Source: Candidatus Woesearchaeota archaeon (GTDB taxonomy: Archaea > Nanobdellota > Nanobdellia > Woesearchaeales > UBA10200). From it: a DNA stretch of 22,850 nucleotides. The notes below the pieces were generated by a model. It saw only the letters and a program-made list of their open reading frames with translations. It was not told the DNA's origin and searched no databases. This document shows positions 21,386-22,850 of this stretch, piece after piece. How positions within the stretch are numbered: the stretch's first letter is position 1; each line of letters starts with the position of its first letter. The stretch spans positions 1 to 22,850 of the forward strand of contig JAGVZX010000004.1 in NCBI GenBank assembly GCA_018302185.1. Reading direction: 5' to 3'. The position numbers were made by a program, and so were the translations under genes.

Positions 21386-21544
21386 CTAAAATAATGCATA
21401 TATAAATGGCGACAATGCACTGCTTTGCCCAAAAATAATCAAAAATCCGACTAATATAAGCATAATGACTATCGGAGCAAGCCACCATGCTTTTCTGATT
21501 TTTAAAAAATCCCACAATTCCAAAAGCAGTGATTTATTCTTCAT
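21386..21544 (-). CDS. DUF5989 family small membrane protein
   Basis: 52 residues: MKNKSLLLELWDFLKIRKAW, then WLAPIVIMLILVGFLIIFGQ, and SSALSPFIYALF. One membrane helix (about 21-38) is preceded by the ELWDFL-x-x-RKxWWL block, and the ending G-x-SS-x-x-SPFIYALF is the hallmark of DUF5989, a family of about 50 residues found next to carbamoyltransferase and SxtJ genes in bacteria. The ATG lies inside the end of the SGNH hydrolase gene (11-base overlap), so it is probably translated by coupling. Function unknown; likely a partner in a membrane carbamoylation complex. Confidence 0.85.
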   Translation of the reverse strand: MKNKSLLLELWDFLKIRKAWWLAPIVIMLILVGFLIIFGQSSALSPFIYALF

Positions 21545-22679
21545 TGTTTTCAATCCAATAATTTATAAATCTTTTATCTTCCATAACCGCTTCTTTTATC
21601 TCATCGGCTATCTCATCTGAAAATTTTGTAGTGTAGTGAGCAGAATCAACATATAAATTTTCTGTTTTATTTATCTGTATATCGCCTAGCCATAGATGAT
21701 TCTTGCTTAATTTACTTTTCTTCAGCAATTCATACCCATATTTGGCATTAATAAATCCTAACCCATTTACGCTACTGCTAAAGACATCATAAGATAGGTT
21801 ATAATTGTACGAAGGGACTGGTTGTACAACAAACAGTGTGCTTATATTAAAATCTGCTGCTAATGCAGATACCAGTCTAGTGTTCATTTTGTATCTTTCT
21901 ACAGCAGCACTAATGACTTCCGGTTTATACCTAGAATCCTTATTTTTCTCAGAGATAGTGTTTAGAATGAAATTTATGACTTTAAAAAACGGAAACCTTC
22001 CTAAAAAATCTTCGAATGACATGACACCCTCCTTTTCAACATAGTCTATAAACCTATTAGTGTATTTTGGATCGGCAGATGCGTAAAAAAAATCATTAAG
22101 GCCGTCAAAAAAAATCACCATTGAAGGAATATTATTATCCAACATAAGCTTTTCAAAAATGATCCTTTCCTGAGTGCTAAAATAATGCGCTCTTCCGAAA
22201 TTAAATACGCATACTTTTGTTGTTTTTGGAAAAAATGGCTGATTAAGCTTGTTTTGCAGCCTTGAGGATATAGTTTCATCATCAGCTACACCAACACCAA
22301 ACGTAGTAGATCCTCCAAACATGAAAATATTAAAATTCTTGTCTGATAATGGCATTGCGCATTGATTGCCGACAGGTCTGAACCCTCTTTTATCAACATT
22401 GACATAAATACCCGTTCTCTCTTTATGCTTAAATTGAGTATATGGCTCATAAGAATATTTTATTGGCCAAGTCTCTTCTAAGATGCCATGGATCTCACCT
22501 ATAGACTTATCAGGATAAGCTTTTGCATAATTTTCGTCCCCATAATGGTACTTATTAATGTAATTATAAGTCTTAACCCCGATTATAGAGGCTATATTTA
22601 GAAGCGCAAATAATATGATTAATCCTAAAAATGCTGCTGAAATCTCCAGATAATATTTTTCAATTCTATTCTTTCGCAT
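21534..22679 (-). CDS. Membrane-anchored SGNH/GDSL-like hydrolase or acyltransferase
   Basis: 381 residues. One N-terminal membrane helix (about 13-34) anchors a domain facing outside. The SGNH blocks are present: block I FMFGGSTTFGVGV (119-131, nucleophile S124), block II near NFGRAHY (160-166), block III FFDGLNDFF (190-198, N195), and block V VDSAHYT (344-350) with D345 and H348. These form the usual Ser/Asp-His triad. Such proteins remove or move ester groups (acyl, acetyl) on glycans. Proteins of this form often start the SGNH - DUF5989 - SxtJ - carbamoyltransferase series. There is no signal-peptidase motif. It overlaps DUF5989 by 11 bases. Confidence 0.85.
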   Translation of the reverse strand: MRKNRIEKYYLEISAAFLGLIILFALLNIASIIGVKTYNYINKYHYGDENYAKAYPDKSIGEIHGILEETWPIKYSYEPYTQFKHKERTGIYVNVDKRGFRPVGNQCAMPLSDKNFNIFMFGGSTTFGVGVADDETISSRLQNKLNQPFFPKTTKVCVFNFGRAHYFSTQERIIFEKLMLDNNIPSMVIFFDGLNDFFYASADPKYTNRFIDYVEKEGVMSFEDFLGRFPFFKVINFILNTISEKNKDSRYKPEVISAAVERYKMNTRLVSALAADFNISTLFVVQPVPSYNYNLSYDVFSSSVNGLGFINAKYGYELLKKSKLSKNHLWLGDIQINKTENLYVDSAHYTTKFSDEIADEIKEAVMEDKRFINYWIENNEE

Positions 22680-22850
22680 ATTTTTTACTCTCTTAAGCCT
22701 CTTGGAATATAATTTTTTTAAAACTAAATTTTTAAAATTAAAGTATTTGTTTAGCTAGTGTGATAAAATACTATAAAGCCGTGGCGACTGCCGACGAACA
22801 CTCAATAGTATTTTGAAAAAGTTGCTCCTCCTCTACGAATAGTTAATGGT
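22680..22850. other. Non-coding right border of the glycan locus
   Basis: An AT-rich promoter region for the SGNH gene comes first, then a perfect ten-pair stem AAAATACTAT/ATAGTATTTT (22765-22774 and 22805-22814) around a GC-rich 30-base loop containing GTGGCGACTGCC, and then the sequence shared with 9330-9347 at 22820-22837. No reading frame is visible before the edge. Confidence 0.5.
22820..22837 (+). repeat. Border repeat, right copy
   Basis: AGTTGCTCCTCCTCTACG, one mismatch from the left copy, followed by TAGTTAATGG. A GC-rich GTGGCGACTGCC lies 28 bases upstream, and a looser GTTGGCACTGGC lies in the same relative place by the left copy. Confidence 0.65.

Noticed and set aside
21312..21515. 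67-codon reading frame on the reverse strand
   Set aside because: It covers the same bases as the DUF5989 gene in another frame; the DUF5989 frame has a family match and a coupled start, while this one has cysteine/aromatic-rich shadow-like sequence.

Overview
The window reads as a piece of an AT-rich archaeal chromosome. Support comes from an L37Ae ribosomal protein, the small RNA polymerase subunit RpoP (Rpo12), a KEOPS Pcc1 subunit, prefoldin beta, UPF0147 and DUF371 proteins, a DRG-type GTPase, a tRNA-Pro with a canonical bulge-helix-bulge intron and no encoded CCA, and TATA boxes placed exactly where leaderless archaeal transcripts need them. The compact, low-GC gene style fits a DPANN lineage (Woesearchaeota/Pacearchaeota-like), but that placement is an inference from style, not from a marker comparison.

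Left part (1-8.9 kb), housekeeping: the 5' part of an HtpX membrane protease; a NIP7-like PUA protein; a protein of unknown function with a PI3/PI4-kinase-like active-site pattern; an MCT-1/Tma20-like PUA protein coupled to a DUF371 protein; a small helical protein; a damaged MscS channel gene; a stand-alone asparagine-synthase-type amidoligase; a DRG-family GTPase with TGS domain; a UPF0147 protein; and the archaeal information-processing run L37Ae - rpoP - pcc1 - prefoldin beta, transcribed leftward. The rpoP gene (46 aa) is short and easily missed.

Middle (8.28-9.54 kb), non-coding rich: two copies of a small hairpin-bearing repeat element flank the L37Ae gene, one in the L37Ae-rpoP gap and one beside tRNA-Pro. 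The copy beside the tRNA lies between the tRNA 3' end and a 16/17 duplicate of that end. A gene-free 365-bp stretch with palindromes follows.

Right part (9.54-22.7 kb), surface glycan locus: two DegT-type sugar aminotransferases, a hexapeptide acyltransferase, two GT4 glycosyltransferases, a MOP-superfamily flippase, two RmlC-type cupins, a small methyltransferase, RmlA, and a carbamoylation module made of a NodU/CmcH-type carbamoyltransferase, an SxtJ protein split into two overlapping genes, a 52-aa DUF5989 protein and a membrane-anchored SGNH hydrolase. Together they would make activated amino- or deoxy-sugars, assemble a glycan on a lipid carrier, flip it, and decorate it by acylation, methylation and carbamoylation. 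The locus is bordered at both ends by non-coding DNA sharing an 18-nt near-identical sequence, which may mark an exchangeable island.
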